From Artocarpus heterophyllus (lineage: Eukaryota > Streptophyta > Magnoliopsida > Rosales > Moraceae): DNA of 64,000 nucleotides. The DNA lies in contig JAJQZP010000418.1 of NCBI GenBank assembly GCA_025403435.1, positions 186,001 through 250,000 on the forward strand, in the 5' to 3' direction. The notes beneath the pieces are model-generated. The model did no database searches. It was given only the letters and a program-made list of their open reading frames with translations, and was not told where the DNA came from. This document shows positions 9,641 to 21,568 of this stretch, in pieces. The position numbers and the translations under genes are program-made. Position 1 is the stretch's first letter; each line of letters begins with the position of its first letter.

Positions 9641-11060
9641 TCGAGACGGCCCTAGAGCCTTAATATGTAATAAAGTAATAGACAATAGATATTCACTAGC
9701 CTATTTCTACTCTGACTCTCAGCGTGTCTATTCCTATCTAAGGCTAACCTTATATGTTATAATATTTTAATATAATTTTTTTTACATTTATAATGAAAAT
9801 ACTTTTTTTAGAATAAATAATATAGTGAAGATAAATTATATTATGGTAAATGCTACAAGGAGAACTTCCAAAATGAGTCTTGTTTTATGTCCATTGGATC
9901 TACATGGAATGGTTAAAGAAAAACAAACTTAGCATTGCTTTAGTGAATCCACACACACCCAATCTAATTTATTAAAAACCTAAAAACAAACAAAAAAAAA
10001 AAAAAGAAAGGGATTAAATCTCCTTCATTGTTACCGGTGTAAGGGGTCATCGATGACTCAAACCATGACAACAAGTCGGACCCACCTTGGATCACCCTAT
10101 CGCAATGGTTGCTTTGCACTGTCACACATGCGAAACGGGTTGACTCTCCGGCGACTCCATGGGTTGTAAGAGAGAGGTCATGACAGTCGCGAGGATCGCA
10201 ATTCTGTTGCGACAATTCTCTATGGGTTACAAAAGCATGGTTTTTGCGGCTGCAAATCGTCGCTTGGGCTCCTCTCTCATTCAAATCATAGATCTCATCA
10301 TAACCTTATCACCTTCCCATTTTGACTTCTCATCACTAATGTGATGCCATCACTCGAGGAGGGGTCCTCTTCTACCTCCTGTCGTTAATCGCTTAACTCC
10401 AAGTCCGTCACCCTTGGTCGTCGATGTCGCTTCCCCCGTGTCCAAGTCCCATCATTTTTTTTTTTTCATGATTTTGTTAGTGTTTTTAATTATTTTTTAA
10501 TTGCTAGATTTAAAAATGTAAGCGTTGGACGAAGTTGTGTTTATTTTTGTTTTTATAAATGTGCGATTTTATACCATTAATTTTTCATTCGATGGCTAAA
10601 ATAAAAGGGTCTCATCGACGAGAATTTTTAGAAGTTCTCAGCATAGCAGCTCCCTTACATTATAATTATTTTATAACATTCTTAAAATTATATAAAATAT
10701 CACTAAGCATTATTTAATATTTTAGTTGAATATATTAATCATGCAAACAACATTATTTACATTTAGTTATGCTTGTAATTATTGCCTCATTATTTCAATT
10801 AGGCTTGCAAGTTTGATGTTAATGTATTTTAATAATTTTTTAAGTATAAAAAATAAAACCTCTATAAATAAATATTGTTGGAATTAGGAAAAAATATTAT
10901 TTTAAAGATGTTATTTATTTATCGATAAATGAATAATTTATTAATTTACAAAAAGTTTTATTTTTAATTACATTTGTACATGTACCGTTTCTTCTTGGGG
11001 GATTTTTAAAAATAACTTTAAGAAAAAAAATTTTAGGACAAATGACCCTCTCTTTTTTTG
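9641..11060. other. Intergenic; GC-richer pocket at 10010-10440
   Basis: Mostly AT-rich. The pocket at 10010-10440 has near-balanced composition, with an open 106-residue frame on the minus strand (9964-10284) and a 61-residue one on the plus strand, neither resembling a known protein. It could be a gene or element fragment. Nothing else is visible. Confidence 0.35.
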
Positions 11061-11100
11061 CAGTTTTTTGACACAAAAAAAAAACAAGCTTTTTGAGAAT

Positions 11101-11198
11101 GAAAACTGCTCTAGTTTTTTTTTTCCACTATGTTGATGTTCCTTTCCGTGCTACAATTTTTTTTCTTATCTTTCTGAAAAAAACTAGAGCAGTTTTTC
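11101..11198. repeat. Imperfect hairpin / MITE-like inverted repeat
   Basis: GAAAACTGCTCTAGTTTTTT at 11101-11120 is complemented by AAAAAACTAGAGCAGTTTTTC at 11178-11198, leaving a 57-bp loop. T-runs and A-runs continue the symmetry outward to about 11050 and 11235. It may be the core of a small inverted-repeat element; no target duplication was resolved. Confidence 0.5.
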
Positions 11199-11729
11199 TA
11201 CACAAAAAGTGTGTTTTTTAGTGCAAAAAAAAAAGAAGTCATTTCTTCAATTCAAAATTTTTTTTGGCTCTTTTTTCAAAATATCCCTTTCTTATACCAA
11301 GATTCATGAATGTGTTATAAACAAGAATGATAATAGTATGTAATAAAAAATTAATATGTGTATTGCAAAAGTTGTCATGCACATCATTAAAAAAAATATT
11401 ATTGTTATAGAAGTCCAGGATTGACGTATATGTACGTACTTGTAGTATGAAGGTTAATAAGTACTTGGACATATAATAAATGTATTTTTCAAATTTAATA
11501 CCATGGTAGATGAAGTATTCCAAGATGTTTTAAGTACATAGTAGAGTATCAACTTTATACATAATTATCAGATTTATTTTTTTTAGTAGACTCTAAATAA
11601 TTTTAATTTTTTTTCCATGGATTCTCATTTGAAAAGAGTAAAATAATAAAAAAAAAAACTACATGACTAATAAGATAAGGAGAGCATTGTGTGAGTATAA
11701 AAAGGAGCATCCCTCTTCAAGTCAAAAAG

Positions 11730-12640
11730 ATTTGTAACGATGGCTCCAACATAAGTTTTGGCTTTCTGTCAGTCAATCAATAATATCAAATACTTTTAAA
11801 AGTTTAGCAGAATATTTGTCAAATGAGATGAAGAATGGCAATGTCTAGAGACATAAGTCAGCAAAATGTCCTGACTTAGTAAAAGTATTGAACGAATGGT
11901 TTCTCCAATATCAAAAGAGAGTGAATATGATTGAGGAAATGATCCAAACCGAGGCAAAAGAGTTTCTATAGTAAATGTATGGCGACACTGATCCAAAATT
12001 TAACTTCTCAAGTAGTTGGCTATAACGGTTTAAGACAAGACTTAGAATTAAATCTTCTCAAAGATTTGGTGAAAGTAGTTCAGTTGTCATGGAGAATATT
12101 GAAGTTGTTTTACCAAGCGTACAGAGTTACGATGGCAAGGGGTTAAGGACTTAACCCTCGACTATGGTGGCTGCAAAAGGCTTTGTGGATTACACGACAC
12201 CAATGCCAAAAAAAGAGAATGGGAAGCCTCAAGACGGGAAAAATGACAAGTCTTCAGAGGACAATAAAGCTGCAAAATCATCGAAACTTAAGGAGGGAGA
12301 CTGTGGAGAAAAGGTGAAGAGTGGGGGCTTCTTCATATATGATGGGCCGCATCGAGCAAGAGATTATCCGAGGCAGGAAAAACTCAACGGCATTCTGACT
12401 GAGGAGGCAACTGATGAGACAAATGACAAAAAAGATCAGGGCGTGGTGGTCAGGACCTCTGCTCCTTAAGTTCTTGAAGCCTAGTTAGGAAAAATCCTTG
12501 TTAGTGCAAGCCGAATGCTTGGGTGGAGGCAATGTCCTGGTGGCGTCAGTGAGTGTGCTCAAAAGTGGGAGCACATCGGTGGTGGTTTTCATGGATTGCA
12601 AAGGTATTCCTCTAAACTTTGTATCGGATTTTTGATTCAT
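11730..12640 (+). pseudogene. Ty3/gypsy gag fragment (decayed)
   Basis: Reading along the plus strand in several frames gives pieces of a plant Ty3 gag: a helical stretch near 11880-11970, then a GVKDLT-like segment followed by MVAAKGFVDYT (from 12164), a Lys-rich linker and the zinc-knuckle site near 12330-12370. There GGFFIYDGPHRARDYPRQEK stands where the family has a Cys-x2-Cys-type knuckle, so its cysteines are replaced by Phe, Tyr and Tyr. There are several stops upstream. It is a relic and cannot make a functional capsid protein. Confidence 0.7.
12401..12620 (+). repeat. Gag-derived segment, left arm of inverted pair
   Basis: This stretch, from GAGGAGGCAACTGATGAGAC to the ATTCCTCTAAACTTTG end, recurs in reverse complement at 13997-14220 with roughly 80-85% identity by eye. 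The arms flank about 1.4 kb that includes an LTR-like sequence. Confidence 0.8.
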
Positions 12641-12764
12641 TAACAAGTTTGTTTATGGGTTCTTTGAGGCAAAAAAGACAAATCCAAGAGGCTCAATCAA
12701 AATTCGAGAAGTATTGTTGGCTCAAGTCGATAAGGACGTTGACTCTCTTTGATAGGGATGGGTT

Positions 12765-13960
12765 TGTTAGACCCAAAATTCCTAAGTATGCGAGGCGTGG
12801 CATGGGTGAGAGACCAGCACGGCATAAAAAGGTGGTGTTGGCATGTCTAAAATTCGACAGGTTTAAGCAGGAGGCAAGTCAATAGCACGTGCAATAAAAA
12901 GACTTAGCCTTAGGACAGTTGATTGAGAAAAACAGAGTGCTTAGGTCGTGGGGGCATGTGTGGGCAAGATGATACGCCAACTAGGCCACGAACAAAGGGC
13001 AAAGTCTGTAGGTAAATAAAAGGCCACACAAGGCATATTTGAGAAATCAGCCAAGGGTGTGCGTGGGCAAGCTGTTCAGACATGGCCCAAGTTAGGTGCA
13101 AGGTGAGTCGCATGGCACGCAGGTTCGAGCAATGGGATAAGTAGTTGCAGGCTGTTGCGAGACTTAGTGGCTTAAGGAATGTTGTGGGATGGCACAATAG
13201 CTAGTTACATGAAATGAGGTCCAGGTGGCCCAAAGTGGGTGAAAACATGCTGGGCGTGCACGGTTAGTTGCGAGCGGTGCTCATAGTGTGACGTATGAGT
13301 TCCAACAAATTGGGAAGTTGGCTATGTGCTAAGCCAGGTGGCGTAACATGTGAGGATGATGCACAAGAAAGGCATACAGGTGGCACTAAAGTGCCACAAA
13401 ATTTGAAAGTCAGGTTGGCTGACTCAAAGTAGCCGTTGGTGGGCTAAGTGGTGCTCTTTGCAAGGCATCCAGGTGGCACAACTGCCACAAACCTCGGAAC
13501 AAACTCAAAACCAAGTAAGAAGACGTTGTTAGCTGCAGGAAGGTAAGTGCGCACACGGTTAGGAGCAGGTGGCACTCAAGCTAATCAACAACGTAGCCTC
13601 AAACTCCTAAAAACATGGCTGCAATGACTTTAAGACTTAATGGGGCTTGTAAAGTGCTAAGTGAGGGGACACTTGGCAGGGGCTGAAGTGCCAGCAATCC
13701 TACATGGCTGGGGGTGTCAACCACCATTTTTCCTATAAATAGGCTAAGTTATGAAAGGCAGAGGACAAAGAGCTAAGTGTGTGATCCTTGCAGCAAACTT
13801 GCATTTTTTCTTTGTTGAGAGTTGATAAAGGTTGAGAAAGGGGTTTCTCGCACTTATGGTGTTGCTTTCTTACTTTGATGTTCAACCCTTTTGTTTTGCT
13901 CATGACCTTTATATGTGTAGGTTTTTGGCTAACTAAGGTCGACCCTTTGCTGCCATCATT
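12765..13960 (+). repeat. LTR-like sequence between inverted gag fragments
   Basis: Begins TGTTAGACCCAAAATTCC, a plausible LTR start, and contains a TATA box (TATAAATAG, 13734-13742) in plus orientation with a CT-rich downstream stretch. Internal repeats of a GGTGGCAC-like motif lie at 13380-13570. The right boundary (before GTTCAAAATTGACC near 13980) is uncertain and I found no convincing primer-binding site or target duplication. Confidence 0.45.
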
Positions 13961-13996
13961 GGATGGTGTCTTTTAGGTTCAAAATTGACCCTTTGG

Positions 13997-14220
13997 CAAG
14001 TTTAGAGGAATACCTTTGCACTCCATGCAAACCACCACCGATGTGCTTCCATTCATGATCACTCAAACTGACGCCACCAAGGAACTGCCTCCACCCAAGA
14101 ACGCCACCTATGCCAGCGAGGATTTTTCCTAACTAGGCTTTAAGAACTTGGAGAGCATAGGTCCTGACCACCACACCCTTATCTTCCTTGTCTTTCGTAT
14201 CATCAGTTGCCTTCTTAGTC
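13997..14220 (-). pseudogene. Ty3/gypsy gag fragment, inverted copy
   Basis: The reverse complement matches 12401-12620. It keeps GACAAGGAAGATAAGGGTGT-like sequence and the GCACATCGGTGGTGG block. It abuts the copia fragment at 14221 directly, so the junction is a rearrangement or insertion boundary. Confidence 0.75.
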
Positions 14221-14470
14221 ACAATAAACACGCAACGGAAGTGTTACTTCAACTTTGAGTTCATCCAGTAACATCTTTAACCATAAAATTTCACAAATTC
14301 CATAAGCAACTGATCTAAGTTTCGCTTCAGTACTGCTTCTTGCAACAACAGACTACTTCTTACTTCTCCAAGTTACTAGATTACCCCATACAAGAGTGCA
14401 ATATCCTGAAGCAGATCTTCTATCGTCAATTGCTCCAGCCTAGTCAACATCAATGTACACCTTTATGCCT
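14221..14470 (-). pseudogene. Copia A RNase H end
   Basis: The minus-strand reading includes GIKVYIDVD, a stop, AGAIDDRRSASGYCTLVWGN, then LVTWRSKK, a stop and SVVARSSTEAK, the signature of copia RNase H. The two in-frame stops replace Trp and Gln of the family pattern. This is the downstream part of the enzyme separated from its RT by the solo LTR. Confidence 0.85.
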
Positions 14471-14475
14471 CTTTC
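14471..14475 (+). repeat. Target-site duplication CTTTC (left)
   Basis: CTTTC directly precedes TGTAATGCC and recurs at 17786-17790 directly after GGGTGTTACA. Five bases is the usual duplication for LTR elements. Confidence 0.85.
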
Positions 14476-14740
14476 TGTAATGCCTTCTTACAGACGTCGC
14501 AGATGTCGTTATATACTTTCATTTAAACTTTTACTTTGAGACCAACCATATAACTTGTTGATAGTTTGAAACATAATTTGGGAAAATATACCCAGAATCC
14601 ATTCATGCATATTTTTTTTAATATCTTAATCCATCTTTAAAATAATAAATTACTTGTTCATAATCATCCTTTAAAAAGTTTGCCAAAAAAACAAAAAAAG
14701 AATTGAAACAATCTTTTTAAACATCCTTGGAAAAAACATA

Positions 14741-14930
14741 CTGCCGAACTTGTGGGTTCAGCAAGCCGAACTTGTCCAGCAGACCAAAGGTCAAACTTCG
14801 CCAGACCGTCTAAGGCTCTACAAAACGAGGTTTCAAAATCTTCAAGATCGGCAGGCCGGTACAAAGTAATCGGCAGGTCGATCAATACTTCGGCAGGCCG
14901 GCCAGTAATGATCAGCCGACCGACGGTTAA
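14741..14930. repeat. Cluster of CGGCAGGCC-type motifs (left)
   Basis: Several copies of GCCGAACTT, CGGCAGGCC and its complement lie within 190 bp, in GC-rich DNA that stands out from the AT-rich LTR. A matching cluster is at 17435-17560, near the other end of the same LTR. Confidence 0.65.
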
Positions 14931-16579
14931 AAAAATCAATTTTTAAAATTTAAACTCCATAATTTAAATGTAGAAGACAATATACTTAAAAAGAAATAAG
15001 ATAAAATAATAACAGATAGTTCATGAATTCCTTAAAACTTAACAAAATAAACGTGTCCAAATAATAAAACATAATTTAAATCATTAAAACTTCCTTCTAG
15101 GTATTCTTCCGTTCGTAATTTATCGTCCTTTGCTCACACGTCTTTCCATGCCCTCCGCCTAATCCATAACCTTCTTACCCTTATCTGTAACATGATATAA
15201 AACTGAAATAAGCGAGAGCTTAGTAAGTACATTTATATCTCACAACTTAGAACATTTTATGAACATCATCATCATCATAATAGTGCACGAGGCACAATTT
15301 CATAAGGAACATATCTTTCATTACTTTATCCATATTAAAACTTAATTTTATTTTTATCTTAAGGGCCCAAGTGTTGCACCGTAATCATCATTGTAGGCGC
15401 GCCGTCATGAGAGGAGAAGGGTAGCTAATCCTAAACCAAACATGACATCATAACATAACATTGGTGTGTAACACTTACTTAGGTGATACATATATACATA
15501 TATATAATTTCATACTTTTGAAATACGTCATCATCATACATGCATAACTTTTGAATATCAAATATTTCATGAGAAATATAAATGAAACCATCATAAAATC
15601 ATCATAGATATTATCATGAACATAATTTTAAACCTTTTATAAAACATATCATGTTGCAGGTGAGAATGTACTTACTTGTGAAGCTTACTTAAGCTTAATT
15701 TTGTAGGTGATGACGCCGCGGTCTTGATGTGCTCGCCCTTAGAGTGTTCATGTCATACATTCATTAAAAAAATAAAAATTAATATTTAATTCAAAGAATT
15801 ATTCAACACAACATGCAATTACCATTACCATATATCATCACAAATGCTTCCTGACCTCTATGAATTCATAACTTAATAACTTTACATTCATACATAATTC
15901 AAGCTCCAAACTTGGCAGGGACAAAGTTACCACATAAACATATCACCATGATTTTTCGTTGGCCATAAAAATTCCATTTAGTATTTAAAATAAGTCACAA
16001 AATTCATGACACAAAATCTGCTAGCAATAGTTAGGCAGTGAACGACTCAACACTCAGGTCCGTTTATCACATTTCTATGCCTTAGAAAAATCTACAAAAA
16101 TTAAGACATATAATAGTCACATAAAACTATATCATATTCAAAAATTGGCTTCAACAAAAATCAGAGTAGGTCAAAAAACACAATTGAATTTGGTAGTAAA
16201 ACTGACTTTACAAACATGGACAACAAACAACATTCAAACTAGCATTTAAGAAAAATATCAGGAAAATAATTTTGACCTCAAAATTTTTGTGACAACCTTT
16301 ATGCATAATAACACCCTTCTTTAAAAATTCCCATGACCAAACAAAATCATTTAGGCACAATAAAAAGTTAGAGAAACAAGAGGTCTAAAGTTTGCAAGTT
16401 CACAGACATAAAACCTAATTAGTCACAACATACTCATGATATTACCACAAAATTTTCCAGTTTACAACCTAATATGACCATGAACATTTTTACTAAATTT
16501 CATAAAAATCAAAGCACATATGCCCCTTGAACATAAACCACGTTTTTGTGTAACATAACTAATCAGCAACAATTCATTA

Positions 16580-16925
16580 TGAGCTGTAGAGCATAAACAT
16601 TTAATATCTCAGCCTACACAACGCCAAATGCACGAAATTTGGAGCAACATCACATAACATATACATGAAAATCATATTAAAATTTCAAAGCAAACAAAAA
16701 TTTGTAGACAGAGTTATGGGGGTCGAAACATAGAGACAATACAACGTTACCGATCAGCATTAATTAACAGTGAGTGGTAGAGAGAGGAAAATTCACATCT
16801 CAGCGTAGAAAAAGCCAATTGAGGTGAAATTTTGAGGGTTAGCACATAACATATACATGAATAACATATTAAAAATTTAGAGCAAAACAAAATTCGTAGA
16901 GAAAGATATAGTGGTCGGATTACAG
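16580..16925. repeat. Imperfect direct duplication within the solo LTR
   Basis: A block with CATCTCAGC, GCCAAxTG, then ACATAACATATACATGAA, CATATTAAAA and AGAGCAAAACAAA-like sequence occurs at about 16605-16740 and again at 16795-16925. Both carry the GTAGA and GGTCG ending. Confidence 0.7.
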
Positions 16926-17434
16926 GGTGTTCAAAATTTCAGAATTGCTGAGAAGAGTCTCTTACCTTAAAACAATTTCTTCTCAAACTTCCTTCGAGTT
17001 TGCCCAAAGAAAAATTCAATATTTCTTTTGATTATTTGTAGAAAAATAATGAAGTAAACAAGGAGAAGTGTACGTGGTGAAGAGGAAAAGAAAATGTTTG
17101 AGGAAGAAGAGAGGGAGAACAATACACGATATAGGAAGAGAGGGAAATTTTTGGCTCTCAATATTTGCAGCGAGGAAAATAAAGAAAATGTTGCTTTCAT
17201 GTGGATTAAGGGAGGGAATTGAGGGTAGGTCAACAAATTTAGCTTCACTTACCATATAAACCATATCAAATCATCCAATCAATCTAAAGTCAAAGGTTTC
17301 TTTGCCAAAATTAGAGTAATCAATCCAAAAATAAGCCAATCAATCACAAATCATCATCTAATCATAACCAATCATCGTAATTATCTCAATCACAAATTTT
17401 AGAGAGATTGCTGCTGATTGCTCGTCAGTCATCT

Positions 17435-17560
17435 TCGGCCTGTCGACTGCACAATTGGGCCTGCCGAAGGCATGGAGTCCGGCCTGCCGATGAACTCCAT
17501 CGGCCTGCCATTTAGTGTGGAACAATTCGGCCTGCTGAACTTGAAAGCTCAGCCTACCAA
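17435..17560. repeat. Cluster of GGCCTGCCG-type motifs (right)
   Basis: Five variants of CGGCCTG(C/T)CGA occur in about 120 bp, partner of the cluster at 14741-14930. GGCCTGCC and GGCAGGCC are complementary, so transcripts could fold. Confidence 0.65.
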
Positions 17561-17790
17561 ACTGCCTTACACATTAATGTTTAACAAAACATTAATTATG
17601 GCAAAAAATTAACATACAATATAATTAACATGAATATTTTGAGCACATCGATTCCACGTGTCCGTCACCTGTCATCACACTTAAAATAATTTAGTTAGTA
17701 GCATAAATCATAAATCATTAATAAAATTACTTAATGTCATTACTAAATGACATAGTCCGTTACATAAAAATCGACGGGTGTTACACTTTC

Positions 17791-18900
17791 CTCGCCTTTT
17801 CTAAAAAATAGACTTCACCCTGGTGATCCTTTTAAATATCTCATTATTCTATTCACGGCCTCCATATTTTCTTCAGTAGGAGCATGCATATATTGACTAA
17901 CACGACTTACAACGAAAGCAATATCAGGTCTAGTATGAGATAATAGACAAGTCTACCAACTAGACGTTAAAATTGACCTTTATCAACAAGATCACTATCT
18001 TCCACTCCTTTCTTTTTTCCATTAGGCTCCACTGGAGTTTCAGCTAGTTTGCAACCCATCATCCATATTTTTTTCAAAAGATCCAACACATACTTCCTTT
18101 GCGAGACCGAGATCCCAATCTCATTTATGGTGATTTCCATTCCAATAAAGTACCTCAAGCTTTCCAAATCTTTGATCTCAAATTTGTTTGCCAGCTTCTC
18201 CTTCAATCTTTTTTCTTATTCAAGATTATCCCTATTCAAGATAATATCATTGACATATACAATGAGTATGGTGGTCTTATCATTCTTGTGCTGATAGAAT
18301 AATGTGTGATCACCTCTGGCTTGCTTGTATCCCTATTCCTTGATCACCTTAGTAAAACGATCAAACCAAGCATGTGGTGATGGCTTTAATCCATATAAGG
18401 ATTTCTTCAACTTGCAAACTTGATCACTCTTACTATCAAATCCAGGTGGCATCTTCATATAAACTTCTTCTAAGTTTCCATTAAGGAATGCATTTTTCAC
18501 GTCAAGTTCTTGCAAAGGCCAGTCTAAGTGAGCTGCTAATGATAATAGGATGCGAACAGTATTGATCTTGGCAACAAGAACAAAAGTTTCTTGCTAGTCT
18601 ATCCCATAGGTCTGACTATAGCCCTTAGCCACCAAACAAGCTTTGTATCTTTCGATAGATCCATCTACCTTATACTTGACCGTGAAGACCCACTTACGTC
18701 TGACTGGTACTTTATCTTTTCATTTTTTAACCACATCCTATGTATTGTTCTTTTTTAGTGCCTCCATTTCTTCAAAAACTGCCTGCTTCCATTCAGGTTT
18801 CTTCATAGCCTCTCGGATATCTCTAGGAATTTTTACATTGGCTAAGTTAGTCACTAATGTTCTCACAAAATGTGCCAGATGATCATATCCAACATAATGG
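17791..18900 (-). pseudogene. Copia A reverse transcriptase
   Basis: Minus-strand pieces: FEEMEALKKNNT (18738 region), MQELDVKNAFLNGNLEEVYM and YGLKPSPHAWFDRF (18333-18515), and FEIKDLESLRYFIGMEI (17967-18206). The catalytic Tyr-Val-Asp-Asp appears as Tyr-Val-Asn-Asp at 18247-18258, and stops flank it. Near the insertion the reading continues TRPDIAFVV and YMHAPTEENMEAVNRI. The Asp to Asn change plus the stops make this inactive. Confidence 0.88.
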
Positions 18901-19599
18901 GCCATCGAGTGTTTTGTGCAGGATCTCACTGCTTTCCTCAATGCAATTAGGATCTCCAAGCCACTAGTCTCCATTTCAAGACCAGTCATTGGTTCTGATT
19001 CTTGGTCGTGAAAAACTTTCTGGCTTTCTACAGCTTTTTGGCTCTTCTTGTGCACGTAAGTTTGATCAAAAAATTGCAAGCCACTCTTTTTTGTTTTATT
19101 ATGTTCTTGCACTCTAGGTATCAGATTTTTGGAGTCAAAGGGGAGTTTTGACTGAGTTGGCACATCAAGGAGTTGACCTGTGGCCTAATTTGGAGGGTTG
19201 GTGTCAAAGTGAGTTGGGTTGTCCAAGAATTTAATTGGATTCGAGTAGGATGTGTGCCGGACTAGACTTTGAAAAATTAGGTTGATTTTTTACACGATTT
19301 TCAGTGGAAATATTTGGAGTTATTTTGGGAAAGACTTCAAGATTGACTTCGGGAATATCTCCATTTGACTTTGGGAAAATTTGAGGGTTCAAATTAGGAA
19401 AGTCTGGCGGATTTATGGCTAAAAAATCTGGTGGAATATCTGAAATATTGGCTCGATTTTCCTCATGATTTTCCCCATGATTTCCTATTTTTGGAACAGT
19501 TTTTGATGGGATATGATCCTGATTGGAGGTTCCTACGGAAGGAGCAAAATCCCAAAAATATTCCCATGAATTAGGGGCATGTAATCCTCTTATTGAAAC

Positions 19600-20500
19600 C
19601 CGTTTTGATCTTTCCCAAAAATTGTCTTCCTCAATTTTCTCACCTTGAAGAGAATTTTGGTAAAAAAGGGTTGATTTTCAAAGAATGTCACATCTCTAGA
19701 CACAAAATATCTCCCTTTTTCCATTCAATAACATCTATAACCCTTTTGTGTTGCTGAGTATCCCAAAAAAATACACTTGTAAGCCCTAGGGTCTAATTTA
19801 CCCCTATTTGGATCAAGATTGTGAACAAAAGCAACACAACCAAATTCTTTCAGCTCTAACGAAGATAGGACCCGAAATTGAGCATTCAACTTATATAGGC
19901 AATCTATAGGGGTTTGAAACTTTAAGAAACAAGAGGGTACCCTATTTATCAAATAAGTTGTTGTCAAAATTGCATCTTCCCAAAAACGTTTTGGCAAGTT
20001 GGCTGTGAATAACAGTGAACGGGCTACTTCTAAAATATGATGATTTTTTTCTCTCAGATACCCCATTCTGCTGAGGGGTGCTAACACAGGAACTTTGATG
20101 GATTATCCCGGTAGTTGTGACAAACTCCCCCAAAATGTTGTTAAAAAAATTTGGTCCCATTATCTATCCTCAAAAACTTAATATTCTCATCAAATTGTGT
20201 TTTAACCATTGAGTGGAATTGTTTTAAAATATTCCCGGCTTTAGATTTTTCTTTTAAAAGGTAAACCCAGTACACACGTGTATGATCATCTGTAAAGGTA
20301 ATGAACCATTTTTTATTTGTGATACTAGAAATGCTGGAAGGTCCCTTGACATCGCTATGTATTAGAATAAAAGGTTTAAAAGTACGATGTGGAAACAAGG
20401 GAAAAGGAACACGAGTATGCTTAGCTAACTGGAAAATCTCACACTAAAGTGTATCATTATTTTTAAACAACAATGGGAACAAAACCTTCATATATGAGAA
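19600..20500 (-). pseudogene. Copia A integrase
   Basis: Minus-strand pieces read LIHSDVKGPSSISSITNKKW and FTDDHTRVYWVYLLKEKS (20141-20398), then STPQQNGVSERK (20030-20110) and TYLINRVPSCFLKFQTPIDC with LGYSATQKGYRCY (19725-20087). These are the catalytic core and C-terminal parts. The NGVSERK motif is kept, but at least one frame change separates core halves. Confidence 0.87.
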
Positions 20501-20578
20501 ATAGAGATGTCCTAACCTATAATGCAATAACACAATTTTTTGAATTCTAGGAAGAGAGGTGCTTGCAACCATTTAAGC

Positions 20579-20995
20579 TTACCTGTGTACGCCTGAATCA
20601 TCCTCAAAGTAGTATAGGCCATTGAGTTCCTTAGCACTGTCAATCTTCTTCCCCCATGATCGGTCTTGGAAAATACAAGATGGAAAAAATGTCACTTCAC
20701 AATTCAAATCTTTTGTTAACTTACTTATTGACAAAAGATTGAAATTTAGATTTGACACGTGAAGGACTCCTTCAAGTATAACATTAGCACCGATTTTTAC
20801 AGCCCCAATACCAGCCACAACTGAAGAAGTTCCATTTGCAATTTGTACTTTATGATTTCCAGGGCTCAGAACATATGAGGTATACAACTTTGCACATCCA
20901 GTCATATGATCCGTTGCTCTAGAGTCAATAATCCATAGTTCTCCTTTCTCGGCCAGTTCATAAAATACAGTCAACGCTTTACCTTTCTGAGCCAT
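20579..20995 (-). pseudogene. Copia A protease
   Basis: 139 codons open. The active-site region reads WIIDSRATDHMTG, with Arg where the aspartic protease family requires Gly (Asp-Ser-Gly), so catalysis would be lost. The downstream LEGVLHVSNLNFNLLSISKL is the standard copia linker into the integrase zinc-binding region. Confidence 0.87.
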
Positions 20996-21016
20996 AAGGG
21001 AAATAGAGGGAGAAGA

Positions 21017-21568
21017 CTATGCTATCATCTGTCTCAATTGTTCCATCTGCTCCTTAGTAAAGACCGTGGTTCTAGGCGCTGATTTAGTCTCTCCTTGTTT
21101 TTCAGTTGATACATGCAGTCCTTTCCTTTCACGTCCACGAAGTCGGTTTGGATTTGGTGTCCAATTTGCCAGTTTGCCGTAAATTCTCCTTGGTGTGTTT
21201 GGTTTTTTACAGTGATCACACCATTTTTTGTTTGCTCTTCCTTCTCCTTGACTCTCTTTGCCCCGAACAACCAAGGCAGAATTTTCCATGCTTGGTGTAT
21301 TGGCCCCTAGCATGACTCTTCTCCTTGGCTCTTCTCTACGCACTTTGGTGAAGGTTTCCTCAATTTGAGGAAAAGGTCTTATCCCTAAGAGACGTCCACT
21401 AACTTCATCCAATTCCTTATTAAGTCCAGCCAAGAAGTCATATACCCAATCACGATCAACCAACTTCTTAAACAGAATTGCATCTTTTGGATTCTTCCAT
21501 GAATGAGACGAGAAAAGATCTAATTCCTGCAGGAGTTTTGTAGACTTGTGATAATACTCATTGATCAC
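21017..21568 (-). pseudogene. Copia A gag fragment
   Basis: The 183-residue frame begins within gag: NEYYHKSTKLLQELDLF and DFLAGLNKELDEVSGRLLG belong to the UBN2-type gag domain. The nucleocapsid site reads CDHCKKPNTP and then loses the rest of the zinc knuckle. Upstream gag and LTR are missing at about 21570. Confidence 0.82.

Larger units (their letters stand above)
14476..17785 (-). mobile_element. Solo LTR, 3.3 kb, minus orientation
   Basis: On the minus strand it starts TGTAACACCCGTCG and ends GGCATTACA, with flanking CTTTC duplications and copia RNase H/RT sequence on both sides. The TGTAACACCC start is typical of plant Ty3/gypsy elements and resembles the TGTGACACCC start of the element at 5859 and 57710, but the rest is a different family. 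No gag or pol frames occur, so it is either the product of LTR-LTR recombination or a compact non-autonomous element. The minus-strand frames at 16967-17264 and the 14664-14946 frames are not credible genes. Confidence 0.85.

Noticed and set aside
9416..9770. Lys/Arg-rich frames
   Set aside because: They are produced by an A-rich purine tract.
18049..18302. Plus-strand frames over copia A RT
   Set aside because: They are antisense to a recognisable RT on the minus strand.
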